Source of the DNA: Annona cherimola
Taxonomy: Eukaryota > Streptophyta > Magnoliopsida > Magnoliales > Annonaceae
Length of the DNA stretch: 64,000 nt
Assembly: GCA_030490835.1 (NCBI GenBank)
Contig: CM059972.1
Location: forward strand, 40,651,452 to 40,715,451
Reading direction: 5' to 3'
The notes under the pieces were generated by a model. It saw only the letters and a program-made list of their open reading frames with translations, ran no database searches and was not told the origin of the DNA. Each line of letters starts with the position of its first letter. The first letter of the stretch is position 1. The position numbers and the translations under genes are program-made. Below are positions 1 to 11,172 of this stretch, piece after piece.

Positions 1-1115
1 GTATAAAATATCCTTTTCAATTATGTAGGAAAAGGAAAAGGAAGGTAAAGGATATGGACTGAAGCAAAGCAAAGATAAGCAAGCAAACTTTTTAAAATGT
101 GATTTTATTGCTTCATTGTAAGCAAGCAATCCTTTTGAAAATGATGATTTGTAAGCAAGCACAACTTTAAAAATGTGATTTTATCTCATATATTTATGAA
201 ATGTGTTTAAGGGTGGTCATTCCTATAATATTTTGAAATGATGAATGTTTATGAGTTTTCATGAAAAGTCATGCCGGCATATTGATATCATGTGATGTTC
301 ATAGACATGTGCACATGTATGATGTATAATGAAGAGGCTTTGGTGGAGGTAGAAAGTGGATCAGAGGGTCCCCCTTCACTATTGCCAAGTCGTATAGGCC
401 GTGTGCCAACGGCGTCCTCCCCAGAGGTGGAGGCAAAGGAATATTATATGTGAATGAATGCATTGCATTTTCATACATGGATTGAAAAGGAAGTATGAAT
501 TTGAAATGATGTTTTTAAGGGATGGTGCAAATAATTCTCTACATGAGAATGATAAGTCACCTGGTGTAAGAGGTATATAATGCCAAGAAAATCAAAAGTC
601 ATGCATGTAGGAACCATGTAGGCGTCAAGAGGAAGAGAGGTTCCCCTTGATGAGGCCAAGTCGGAGACAGCCGGCGTATTGGACCATACTATGTCAGATG
701 TTCCCTGGGCTAGCGTACCCACACACGAAGGTTTATGTCAGGAATGGAAAGAAAGTATTTGCACATCCAATGTTTATGAAAAGGAAAGCATGAATTTGAA
801 AAGATGTTTTTAAGAGATGGTGCAAATAATTCTCTACATGAGAAAGACAAGTCACTCGGTGTAAGAGGTATATAATGCCGGAAAAATCAAAAGTCATGCA
901 TGTAGGAACCATGTAGGCGTCAAGAGGAAGAGAGGTTCCCCTTGATGAGGCCAAGTCGGAAACAGCCCGCGTATTGGACCATGCTACGTGAGATGTTCCC
1001 TGGGCTAGCGTACCCGCACAAGAAGGTTTATGTCAGGAGTGGAAAGGAAGCATTTGCACATCTAATATTTATGAAAAGGTTTCTATTTTATTGATAGTTG
1101 ATCACTTGCTAAGTG
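1..1115 (+). mobile_element. Long LTR, family A, inner part before an insertion
   Basis: Non-coding. The reverse complement matches the region around 35115-35815, and both belong to one family of very long LTRs. In LTR sense the family begins TGTGAAACCC or TGTGATACCC and ends GGGGCGCCACA or GGGGTGCCACA. The left end lies outside the window. At 1115 the copy is cut by a minus-sense sibling LTR and resumes at 3652, ending at 4241. Length and layout (TATA box, polypurine leader, lines resembling cttactgagt...actcac) recall LTRs of Tekay/Del-type Ty3 chromoviruses, but no internal domain is present, so that assignment is inference. Confidence 0.75.
485..1079. repeat. 295-bp tandem duplication inside the long LTR
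   Basis: Two adjacent copies, about 485-780 and 781-1079. Both contain the blocks gatggtgcaaataattctct and catgtaggaaccatgtaggc, offset by 295 bases. The sibling LTR at 34492-37345 has only one copy of this block, so the duplication is specific to this copy or subfamily. Confidence 0.85.
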
Positions 1116-3651
1116 TGTGGCGCCCCGAACCGAGGTGCCTAGAAGCCTTACTCCGGGATCGTTTTGATTGGTAAACGTGACTCAGGATTGTTGCCCTGAT
1201 CACATGGCAGGATTTTTTTTTTCATCAATACATGAAAAATTCCCATCATTCATCCAATTTGAAATATATTTCACATAACACAGTTATGATCAAAAACTAT
1301 TCCATAAACATTTTCATTGGAATAAAAATATTCCCTTTTCATCTCAAAATTATCATCGTTGACTTTACATAAAGTTTACATAAACATCATTTATATCAAA
1401 AACTACATAACACTTGGCATGCTGCCTTCATCATCATTTCCTGTCTGTTGTTGAAAAAGCATGGGTGAGTAATAATACTCAGTAAGCAAGCTATACATAA
1501 TTTTTCAATCATTTTCATGCATTTCATAAAATGCAAATGCAACGCATACATAGCATTCATGACATTCCTTTGGATGCGACGCTAGCTAGGCGCCCATCCC
1601 ATACATGCTCCCATTTCAGGGAGGTCGCCGCCGGCCTGGGCCTATTAAGCGACTTGGCAATAGCGAGGGGGACATCCGGTCCGCTTACTACCTCGACGAA
1701 GGCCTATTCCTCGTGCACATGCTCATTCTCATACACATGCCGGCATGATATTTGCAAATCATAAACAATTTCATAAAAAGCATTTAATAAACAATTTCAC
1801 AAACTTCAGTTCATGTAAAGCAGTTATAGGTATGGCCAACCTTAAATAAATTTCATAAAGCAACTTGCAAACAATTTCAAGCATTTTGGAAATAATTTGC
1901 AAAACATATAACTTGCTTACCTTTTTAGGAGGTGTCTTCGACCTTCTCTTTGCCTTTTCCTATTCAAGGAGAAATGATATTTTCATTTCTTCTATTCAAG
2001 CTGCTTCCCATGCATGTTCTATTTTATTTGGACATTATTTCTTTACATAGATATTTTTGTCCATAAATTCTTCAAAAATTCCATACTTATATTCAAATAT
2101 TAATTTCCAAATTTTCTCCAAAATCACGCTGTTCACTGTAGCAAAATCACTGCTCATCCGTGGTTACTGTTCACAGCACGTGGTTACTGTTCATGGGTTT
2201 CAAAAATTGATATTGTTTCCAAAAATAAAAAATACCATGACATACCTTATGCCTAGTATATCATTGGAAATTTCTTATATTTTGAATTTATCATCATTTA
2301 CTTGCCCAAAAAAATCATTTTCTCCATATACTAAAAATCATCATAAATTCACTTAAGCATAATCCTTAATTCCAAAAATCATGAAATTAATATATCATTA
2401 TTCTAACATCATATTTATCATAATCATACATCCCAAATCATCATTTATCATTTTTGGAGCATTATTTTCACATATCATATGCTATCTTCCCGATTGCTCC
2501 ATCTTCGCTCCAAATTTTTGATGTTTCGGCATAATTCCAATTAAGCATTATAACTTTACTTATTTTCTCATGCTTAGGCATTATCTAAGCATGATTTTAC
2601 CCTATTTAACATCCAAAAGAAATTTGGAAAGAAATCACTTACCCGAAGTGGAAAATCTCTCCTCCAACTCGCCCTTTCTCTCTCTAACTTCCTCATTCTC
2701 TCTTAAAACGAAATTGGGGGTGGAAATGAGCTCTTGCTCAAGCTTGGGACTGCCTTGGTCGTTCACCCCCTTGGCCCCTATTTATAGTTTTTGATTTTTC
2801 ACAAAATTAGATTTTACCCCCTTAGCTTTGAGGTATTTAATTATAAATTGGTATTTCTTTTTAATTTTAAAAATTTCATTGAGCCAAGAGCTGCCCACCC
2901 TATGCCTGCTCCAGCAGCCCTATGCAGCCCTATGCAGCCCTATTTTTACCTATTTTTATTATTTTTTATTTAATTAATTTTTAAGCAAATTAAATCTAAA
3001 CCCTTAATTTGTGATTTGGATGAATTTGAGCCATTGATTAAAGTCAAGTGGCCATTTAATGCCCCTGCTCACGCCCCTGCCCTTGCTTCTTTGCATTTAA
3101 TTTTTTATTTTTTTATTTTTTTACTTTTTGTAAAAAGTCAAAAGTAGTATTTAATTAAAGAAATGCTACTTTTTGATTTTTCGTTTGACGCTTAATCTTG
3201 ACCTTTGATTTGTGATTTTTATCACATCTTAATCCATTCATCATGTTCATCATGAATTTTTAACCATCCATAAAAAATTTCATCGAATTCCGACGCCCCG
3301 GATTGCAATTTATGAATTTTTTTCTATTTTTTTCACAAAAATCCAAATTTGGATTAAAATATCCAAAAGAATTGCTATTTTGTCTTGTAGTGATTAAATC
3401 TCTATTTTGTCTTTTTGTGATTAAGTTAATCCAAGTGATTAACTCTTAATCACGGGTCTTAGTCCTTGGTTACTATTCACGTGCACTATTCACGGGGTTA
3501 AATTCCTAATTGCATTATTTCAATCTCCAATACACATATCCATCAATATAATTCATGAATTTTCATTTATTCATAAAATAATTACAAAATTACAAATGTC
3601 GAAATGACGCGTATACAGTCGAAACAACGCGTATACGGTCAGGGTTCCACA
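1116..3651 (-). mobile_element. Solo long LTR, family A, 2.5 kb
   Basis: Plus-strand ends are TGTGGCGCCCC at 1116 and GGGTTCCACA at 3651. The 5-bp sequence AAGTG lies immediately outside both ends (1111-1115 and 3652-3656), a perfect target-site duplication. No internal region or second LTR is present, so this is a solo LTR left by LTR-LTR recombination. Removing it rejoins the host LTR in register with the sequence at about 35040-35110. The transcription sense is minus: a TATA box at 2779-2786 and a splice-donor-like ACTTAC (GTAAGT on minus) at 2637-2642. It is closely related to 34492-37345, with strong similarity for example around 2570-2780 versus 36520-36730. Confidence 0.92.
2637..2786 (-). 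promoter_or_regulatory. LTR core promoter: TATA box and downstream splice donor
   Basis: On the minus strand TATAAATA lies at 2786-2779, followed by a leader and then GGGTAAGTG with GTAAGT at 2642-2637. The same arrangement occurs in at least five other long LTRs of the window. The promoter role is inferred from position and motif. Confidence 0.6.
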
Positions 3652-4241
3652 AAGTGTCTCCTATCGAAAGGAGAGAAATGCATTTACGAATGGTTTACAT
3701 GATTAGTTTTCATGAATGGTTTATGAAAGGTTTCCAAAAATGGTTTAGAAAAGGTTTCTATTCCGTTGGTAGTTGATCACTTGGTAAGTGTCTTCTACCG
3801 AATGGAGAAGAATGCATTTAAAATGAAAAATGCTTTCTTATTGAGTTTCGACTCATGTTTTGTTTTTCCAACCTCAGACAGGTGTAGGGAAAGGCAAGAG
3901 ATGAAGGGCATGTGTTGCTAAAGGAAAAGAGGAATCTACAAAGGTTAGTAGATTTTTGTATGAATAAATGCCCTAATGGGATATGGTGAAAAAGACATAA
4001 GTTGTATGAAATTATGAAGTGATGAATAATATGAGAAGTTGATGATTTATGATAATATGGATAAGTCCATTATGAATGATGATGAATATATGTTTATGTG
4101 ATGAAAGAAAAGAAAAAAAAAATGGACGAGATCCAATTAAGAACCCGCCGCGTGATCAGGGCAACAATTCTGAGTCACATTTACCAATCGACAAGATCTT
4201 AGAGTAAGGACTATGTGGACGCCTCGGTTCGGGGTGCCACA
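3652..4241 (+). mobile_element. Long LTR, family A, 3' end after the insertion
   Basis: Continues the LTR of 1-1115 after the solo LTR; 3652-3656 is the second AAGTG. It ends GGGGTGCCACA at 4241, the CA terminus. The reverse complement matches the start of the copy at 34492 almost throughout, including the run GCAACAATTC-TGAGTCAC near 4160. The element inserted into an Athila-type LTR, whose sequence begins at 4242. Confidence 0.85.
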
Positions 4242-5245
4242 TTTTGCATGTTAGTCCAAGAGAATGTTGTTGGTTTGCTCCTATTTATCTTAGTTTTCAT
4301 TCATTTTGCATTTTAGGAACAATATGTAATTTTTAGGCATTTTTAGTATAAGAAAATTTGCAAGTAACATGTGAATGAATTGGACTAAATTTCATAGTAC
4401 ATTGTTATAATTCAATTCCATGTTAGTCTTTTCAACTAAAATGATAAGAACTGAGTTAAATGTGTGATAACCACGTGCTTTAAGAAAATAAATGGTCTTA
4501 GTAATGCGTAAAATTTCACAATTTTTGGTATGAGACCTAAAATGGGTTAACTTGCATGTTCAGTACCCCTACCAGATTATAAGAATAATGAAAGGGGGTG
4601 ACTAACCTAAGTTGAGTAACTAGGACTTGACATCAACAAATGTCAAGGTTCGCGCAAAAAAAAAGGAAAAGTCATAGTAATATCGCTTTAAAAAGAAAAT
4701 TCTCCCCAAATACCCTGAAATATGGTGATGAGAGCTAAAAAAAAAGATAGAAAATGTCTCTCCAGATATCTTAAAATATGGTGAGGAGAGTCATGCAATA
4801 AGTTTGGGGAGAAAGAATGTGCAGTTGGGCAAAACAAAGGCAAGTGAATTAACGTCAGGTTCTTTGACCAGTACGTTGTGCTTAAACCTTGGTTCACTTG
4901 TTTTGTGTTTAAACCTTGGTTCACTTGTTTTGTGTTGATTTTATAACCAGTTTCTTTTGATCAGGAGGAAAAGTAGTAGGATTGAATTATTACTTTGGAC
5001 TAATAACATTGTCATTTATATGTAACTTGATTCGAGAATGAAAATGAAAACACATATCCTATTTTGAGAAATTGATGATTTTTTATGCAATATTTCAAGT
5101 TAAGGTTCTTCTTTGCCTTGCTGAGTGGAGAAATATGATTGTTAGAAGCATAATTGGAATCGGGTTGAGTTGACAGAGTCCTCATTCATTCATTCATTTT
5201 GTTTTCATGTGTTGTTTGAGGACTAAGAACATTTAAGTTTGGGGG
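4242..5245 (+). mobile_element. Athila-like element remnant: LTR piece plus 3' internal region
   Basis: Bases 4242-4350 match 5286-5402 in the 3' LTR (shared block gttagtccaagagaatg), so they are a piece of the 5' LTR. At about 4350 the similarity stops and untranslated 3' internal sequence follows, with the blocks ataccctgaaatatggtga and aaatatggtgaggag that also occur near 58755 and, inverted, near 12160. It ends in a polypurine tract AAGTTTGGGGG at 5235-5245. All coding sequence has been deleted. Confidence 0.75.
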
Positions 5246-6665
5246 TGTGATAACTCGTGAAAATGTGAGTTATTATGGCTAATTTCAGACTAGTTTTTCA
5301 TGTTAGTCCAAGAGAATGTGGTTGGTTTGCACCTATTTAGCTTAGTTTTCATTCATTTTGTATTTTAGGAACAATATGTAGTTTTTAGACATTTTTAGTA
5401 TAAAATAGATATTTATAAGTCAATTTATTTGGTTATAGTTGATTTTGCAGGAAGGACGGACGACTATCAACTTGTAAGAGTGTCGGGTTGAAGAAATGTG
5501 CAAAATGAAGAAGCAAGCAGGTTGGCACCCCGGCATCGACCAGCGGCGCCTAGGCGCCAACCCACAGCCTCACAAGAACAATCCAAAATCCCTAACTCGG
5601 CAAAGCTTCCAGAGAGTTGATGCCGCAGCGTCGAACCCCATACTGAAAAATTTTAGCACGTGTCTCGTGTTGCGTTTAGAGAGATATAAATATATTTCTT
5701 AGGGTTTCTTATGAGGAGAGACGGAGAGACAGAGAGAGGTTCGTGGTTGCTGTGGAGAAAAGGGAGGAAACCAAAGCTTCAAGGAAGGAGAGAAGAACAA
5801 GTGGACAACCAAGCTATCGTTGCAAATCCATAGAGTTTCATCTCCTCTTCTCATCTATCTCTTCCTATTTATTATTCTCCTTGTTTGAAATGATGGTAAC
5901 TTGATTTTAATGAGAATTGAAGTCATGTTTATGGGTTGAACCTTCCTATGGTGGGAGATATGTAGGATTTGAACTCATAGCCTATGTTATTTGGTTTTCT
6001 TATGCTTGAAATGATAATACAGTCGTGCTCTGACTTGTGTCATTTGAGATTAACTTATGTGTCATGCTTAATGCGTTTACAAGCTTTACAACCTTGTGGA
6101 TTGATTGAATATTCAGATTCATGCTTGAAGAAGTGAGATTTGAATAAGATCCATATATAAGGCACATGTTTTCCAGCTCTTGTTTGTGTTGGATGTTAAT
6201 ATGGATAGGAATATACCTATTAACCTCGTGTAATCTTGATTAGGTTATGTGGTTATCAACCTTGTTTTAATTGTGTGCATGGGAACATAGCACATAGCTA
6301 AAACTTGGTTAGGTTTGTATGTGTTGGAAGATATATATGAATATGAATGAACTTAGATTAGTAATCTCTGCACAACTAACTTAAATGGGACCAAATGACA
6401 GAGCTATGATTCAATGAATTCATATTCCCACCTATCTTAATCATCTTAAGACAATCTCAGCAATATCCACTCCACTTTGGTCATTTACTGCTTTGCTTAG
6501 TTTAGTTTAATTCAATTCTTTGAATACAAATCTCATTCCCTTTACCAATTCACTTAGACAATTGAGATTTAAGGTGCTAATTTGTTTAACACAATCCTCG
6601 TGGAAACGATACTCTTCTCACTCTTTATTACTTGATTAGCACGTATACTTGCGTTAAAACGAGCA
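5246..6665 (+). mobile_element. Athila-like 3' LTR, about 1.4 kb
   Basis: Starts TGTGATAACTCG directly after the polypurine tract and ends TTAAAACGAGCA at 6665. The stretch near 6590 (cctcgtggaaacgatactc) is typical of Athila LTR ends. A TATA box TATAAATA lies at 5685-5692. The same family supplies the LTR fragment at 42721-43440. The target duplication cannot be tested because the left end is missing. Short reading frames inside it, such as 5496-5702, have no support as genes. Confidence 0.75.
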
Positions 6666-6699
6666 TTTTAATTAGACATATATGTAGCTCGTCATTAAA

Positions 6700-7305
6700 T
6701 TAGGGTTAACTTATTAATATCAAAAGTTAGATGCCGTTAGATATTGTTAGACGTCGTTAGATCCGATTAGATACTGTTAGATGTCGTTAGATGCTGTTAG
6801 ATATTGTTAGATGTCGTTGGATGTAGTTAGATGCTGTTAGACGTAGTTAGATTAAGGTAGATTTCATTAAATCCTATTATTTGGGTTTCAAATTCTATAA
6901 TTAAGGTATAAATGACCTTATAAGGGGCTTAGAATTATATTACAGGTGTTAAGTTAGGGTTAATTAATTAATATGAAAAGTTAGATGTTCTTAGATCCGG
7001 TTAGATGCTGTTAGATGTCGTTAGATGCTGTTAGATACTGTTAGATGCTATTAGATGTCGTTAGATGTAGTTAGATTAAGGTGGATTCCATTAAATCCTA
7101 TTATCCGGGTTTCAAATTCTGTAACTAAGATATAAATGACTTTATAAGGGACTTAGAATCATATTACCGTTTTAAATTAGGATTAACTTATTAATATCAA
7201 AAGTTATATGCTGTTAGATGTTGTTAGATCCGGTTAGATGTTGTTAGATGTCATTAGACGCTGTTAGATGTCGTTAGATGCTATTAGATGCTGTTAGATT
7301 TTGCA
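6700..7305. repeat. Minisatellite GTTAGATGCT in three higher-order units
   Basis: Runs of a 10-bp unit (GTTAGATGCT, GTTAGATGTC and variants) at about 6727-6870, 6976-7085 and 7200-7305. Each run is preceded by a conserved AT-rich spacer containing agggttaacttattaatat and ending aaaagttagatg, giving about three higher-order copies of 225-245 bp. It lies next to the Athila LTR end but I see no evidence that it belongs to that element. Confidence 0.9.
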
Positions 7306-7718
7306 ATATTTGAAAAATAAAAAAATATTAAATTTTCAAATAATCAGAAATAAATATTGAAATTATTATTTTTGAGAGTACCTTAATTACATAAACTTTA
7401 AATAATATAGCATAACTCCTTATATAAAATATATTTTTCAACTTTACCAATTATAATGAAATCTTATTAAAAAATAATTTTTTCTACACAAATGTTTTTA
7501 AAAAATGTCAAATAATGAAAAATTATGTCTACATATGTCTTAGTAGTTGATCCGGTAAACGAATGAAATAGACAGTGATTTTTTATATATATAATACAAA
7601 TTTTATCAAAAAACCAAACATACTCACATTTTTAAATAAATATACTCACACATTAAAATTACCACAATACCTTTAGTTTTTTTTTGTTTCTCATGGGGAA
7701 AGCTTCCCGTGGTTGGCC
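7306..7718. other. AT-rich intergenic stretch
   Basis: I see no gene or element here. It ends with the 8-bp target sequence GGTTGGCC (7711-7718) of the adjoining hAT-like element. Confidence 0.6.
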
Positions 7719-8054
7719 CAGTGTTGTAAAAACCGGACCGGCCCGGCCGGTTCGACCGGTCCAGATTCCGGTTTGATTGCATCCGGTTCGGTTCAGATGC
7801 ATAAAATCGGCCAAACCGGAGAATCGGCGGTCGAACCGTAACATACGGTCGAACCGGATTCGCCAGGTTCGACCTAAAATATATTAAAAAAACTAGAAAG
7901 TCTCAATGCCCGCTCCTCCTCTCATTTCCGCCCTTTCGAGATTCGAGTTTCGAGATTCGAGTTTCGACCACGAAACCCTACCGACGCCCACTCGCGCTCA
8001 CCTGCCGCTGTCCGATGCCCGACGACCGCTTGCCTGCCGCTGCCCGACGCTCGC

Positions 8055-8485
8055 TTTCCCCTCTATTTCTCGAGTAGAATGCCTGCAGCGGAACCAGATT
8101 TGGATGTCTGACCAACCCCAGCATCTGAATCGCCGGGAAAATCTCCTTCGCCCTCTCGGTGCACGTCGACCTAAGGAATCGAAGCAATGCCACTGTGCCG
8201 CTATGCTGCAAACTCGCCTTGTACACCGTCCTATACGCGGATTTCCCCAAAACCTCCTCGGGTGCATCCAAAACGTCGTGAATTGTGAGATTCTGCCGCG
8301 GGGAAGCTGATCAGATCCTTCGCTTCTATAGTTCTGAAATCCCCAAAGACCCCAAGCTCCGCAAACTGCTCTCCGACTGCCTTTCGCCGTAGCAAATACG
8401 CGAACAAGATGATCAAGAAGAGTAGGATGAGAATCACGGAAACTACGCCAAGAGCGATTGAGATTGTCTCTGATCTTCCCATTAT
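8055..8485 (-). pseudogene. Fragment of a leucine-rich-repeat receptor-like kinase (TM plus N-lobe)
   Basis: Minus-strand translation gives a transmembrane helix (ALGVVSVILILLFLIILFAY) followed by basic LRRRK. After a one-base frame change near 8295 it reads LTIHDVLDAPEEVLGKSAY and TVYKASL, then RHPNLVPLQAFY. This order is that of the juxtamembrane region and first kinase subdomains of inactive-type LRR receptor kinases. The extracellular part and the C-lobe are absent, so it cannot encode a kinase. The downstream side (7970-8050) has a short GC-rich duplication. It sits inside the hAT-like element, which implies capture by the transposon. The exact parental gene is not identified. Confidence 0.75.
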
Positions 8486-8700
8486 CCGGATTGGGTTTGC
8501 GTCTGATAGAAGATAGATTCATGCCTGTGCAATGAGCTTATGCGATTGGAAGTTAGGGATGAATCTAGAAAGAAATAGAAAAAGAACACATTTTGGATTT
8601 TTTTTTCTGGAATTGGGAGTTGTTTTATCCCTCCCCCCTTCTTGGGTTAGATTTGGGCCCTGAGTGTGTGAAATTACCGGAGAAATGCTGGGTGGTCAGA

Positions 8701-9010
8701 GGGCTCTGGTTCAATGCACCCGGGAGTGCATATACCTATTTTTTATATTTTTTTCAAAAAATTTTCATGAACTTGTTAATGTAAATGAATTTAACATGTG
8801 TTTAAATTTTTACTATTTTTGGAGATTTTTAGATATTTATTTCGGATTTTTTAAAATTAGTGAAATTTTTAATAATTTTAATTTATACACATATTAAATA
8901 CACTTATATTAATATTTCTGTAAAAAAAATTTCAAAAAAAATAAAAAATGGGTGAAGTACACCCGGGAGCATTGAGGTTCAATGCTTCCTGGCGCATTGA
9001 ACCAGAGTCC
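8701..9010. mobile_element. Mutator-type MITE, 310 bp, nested in the hAT-like element
   Basis: Terminal inverted repeats are GGGCTCTGGTTCAATGC at 8701 and GGACTCTGGTTCAATGC as reverse complement at 9010, with one mismatch. Flanks GTGGTCAGA (8692-8700) and GTGGTCCGA (9011-9019) form a 9-bp duplication with one mismatch, the size expected for Mutator-like elements. Subterminal CACCCGGGAG repeats occur near both ends; the centre is AT-rich and non-coding. Confidence 0.85.
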
Positions 9011-9308
9011 GTGGTCCGAAAAAGTAACACCGTTTCGAAATGCATGTAATAATGAATTAGAGTAGTTAAGTAATTAATATTATAAAAAAATTTAAGAATA
9101 GTTGAAATTTTAAATTTTAATATTATCTATATATTTATTTAAAATTTAAAAATAATTTAATATTTATGACATCATAAATATGTCATGATGACGTCATCGG
9201 TTCAAACTGGTTTGCTTAACCGGTCGAACCGGTTTGAACCAAACCAGTTCCTTTACCGGTTCAATCACCGGTTCGGTTCGGTTCGGTTATGACAACATTG
9301 GGTTGGCC

Positions 9309-10422
9309 CCTTGCCTTTTGCTGCTGCTTTGCTTGAAACAGGTGGGACGGGGTTGATGGTGGGGTGCTGAAATTTTGCTTGAAGATGTTGCCGCACTTTA
9401 TTGCTACTGATGAATTTAAGAGGCTGATCCTTGTTCGTGCTGGCCGGGATTAGTGGCTGTCGGACTGTGTGAATGGATTATGCGGCCATGGATTTGTTGT
9501 GATCGTGATGCTTCTCGGATTTTCATTTCCTGCCTGGAATAAATTGCTGAGTTGGAGCTTGAATTGGGGCGATTGATTGCAGGGGTTGCTGATTGGATTG
9601 AAATTGTTAATGGAACAGCCAAACTTTGCAGGGCTGCCGAACGGCTGGTCGATGTTGAGAAACATCTACGTTGAATCGATTGCTGCAATTTTTTTGTTCG
9701 GCCTTGAATGAAGATGCTGCAATGACTTTGAGAAGAGCAGATGACTGCATCAATGGACTTGCTGTAGAACTATTAATCAAATGCTGAAATTGGGAGCAGC
9801 GATTGTAATTTGGGGCTAAATCAATGGCCATGGCTATAGTAGCTTTGAAATGGGGATGAAACTTCCTTCGGACTGTTGGCTGTTGGGGGAGAAAGACTGG
9901 ACGCTTGGGGCGCAACTAGCTAATTTCTAATGACTACCATTGGGACGAGTATTGACGCAGATGAAATTTTTTTTTTCTTTTTTTGGCATTGTTTCGTGTT
10001 ACTGCGACGGTGATGGTTGCTCCGCTGCTTCAGTTTCAGTGCCGACATTAGTTTGTTGTGGGTTTTAATGGCCGCCACAATCGTGGTTCATGGCTGCTTG
10101 GATTTGGGGCTAGAAGATGGGCAGCAGATTGGCGGTTTGGTGGTCGCCGATTTGAAGTGATAAAGCGCCAAAATATGGTGCTCCGATGGTGCGATCCATG
10201 CCTGTACAAATGCAGTCGTCATCAATAAATGTTTTTGAAATCATATAAAGCGCGTTTGAATCATTTAATGATATAAATTAAGAGAATGTTACATATTAAC
10301 CTAGTTTGCAACAGGTTTTGAATCTATTGGCCCATTAATTAAGTTCTACTTTAATTAATATTCCAAAATGATTATGTAAAATTTTATTTCAAGGATTTTG
10401 ATTTTGTTTAATTTCACTTTAA
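9309..10422. other. Unassigned sequence, no gene recognised
   Basis: Composition is more mixed than the surroundings (many tgctgc, gattgg and gggg words on plus). Three overlapping minus-strand frames of 70-100 codons around 9416-9915 show no domain I recognise, and none is long enough to support alone. It could be an old gene fragment or untranslated retroelement sequence. Confidence 0.4.
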
Positions 10423-11172
10423 AGGATAATTTGCAAATATGCCCCCTATAGTTTGACGCTAACTGCAGATACACCTCCATTGTTTCACGAATTGCATATT
10501 ACCCCACAAAGTTTCACATAAATTGCTTGGGTACTGTCGTTAATGGTTGTTAATTAAAAATATAATTTGCAAATATGCCCCCATAGTTTGATGCTACTTG
10601 CAGATATGCCCCAATTGTTTCACGAATTGTATATTACCCTTATAAAGTTTCACGAAAATTGCTTGCGTACTCATGACACCTTTTTGTCACTAAATATATA
10701 TTAAAATTTTGGATAATAACAAAAGTAACCCTATTTAAAGCTATATAGAATCTCATAGTTTATAAAACACCTAGCTGTGCAGGCGGAAGAGGTTTATAAA
10801 AGGCTCAAGTTAATTGCCAAATGTTATCTTCTTCCACTTGCAAAATTGAGTCATTTCTGTCATTAACCAAAATTTTAATGGACATATGGTGACAAAAAAG
10901 TGTCATGGGTTTGCAAGCAATTTTAGTGAAACTTTATGGAGGTAATATACAATTCATGAAATAATGAGGATATATATGCAATTAGCGTCAAACTATAGAG
11001 GTATATTTATAAATTATATTTTTATTTAACAGCCATTAAATTTCAGCTGTTAACAGGGGTATGCAAGCAATTTATGTGAAACTTTGTAGGAGTAATATAC
11101 AATTCATGAGACAATGGAGCATATATGCAATTAATATCAAACTATGGGGCATATTTGCAAATTAATCCATTT
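10423..11172. mobile_element. Foldback element with duplicated long inverted repeats
   Basis: The left side holds two direct copies of a unit of about 135 bp starting (G)ATAATTTGCAAATATGCCCC at about 10423 and 10560. The right side holds two inverted copies ending GGGGCATATTTGCAAATTAATCC at about 11172 and GAGGTATATTTATAAATTATA near 11025. Outer and inner pairs both form inverted repeats, each unit also carrying a TTTCACGAATTG block. No coding capacity. I could not find a convincing target duplication, so the class (probably Mutator-like MITE or foldback) is uncertain. Confidence 0.65.

Larger units (their letters stand above)
7719..9300. mobile_element. Non-autonomous hAT-like DNA transposon with captured gene piece
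   Basis: The ends are CAGTGTTGTAAAAACCGG at 7719 and, as reverse complement of the right end, CAATGTTGTCATAACCG at 9300. Both ends continue into GC-rich inverted repeats built of GGTTCG/CGAACC and CCGGTT motifs. GGTTGGCC flanks both sides (7711-7718 and 9301-9308), an 8-bp duplication as expected for hAT. One more matching base (C) would also allow 9 bp and a Mutator reading. There is no transposase. Inside are a receptor-kinase fragment (about 8055-8485, minus) and a nested MITE (8701-9010). Confidence 0.8.
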
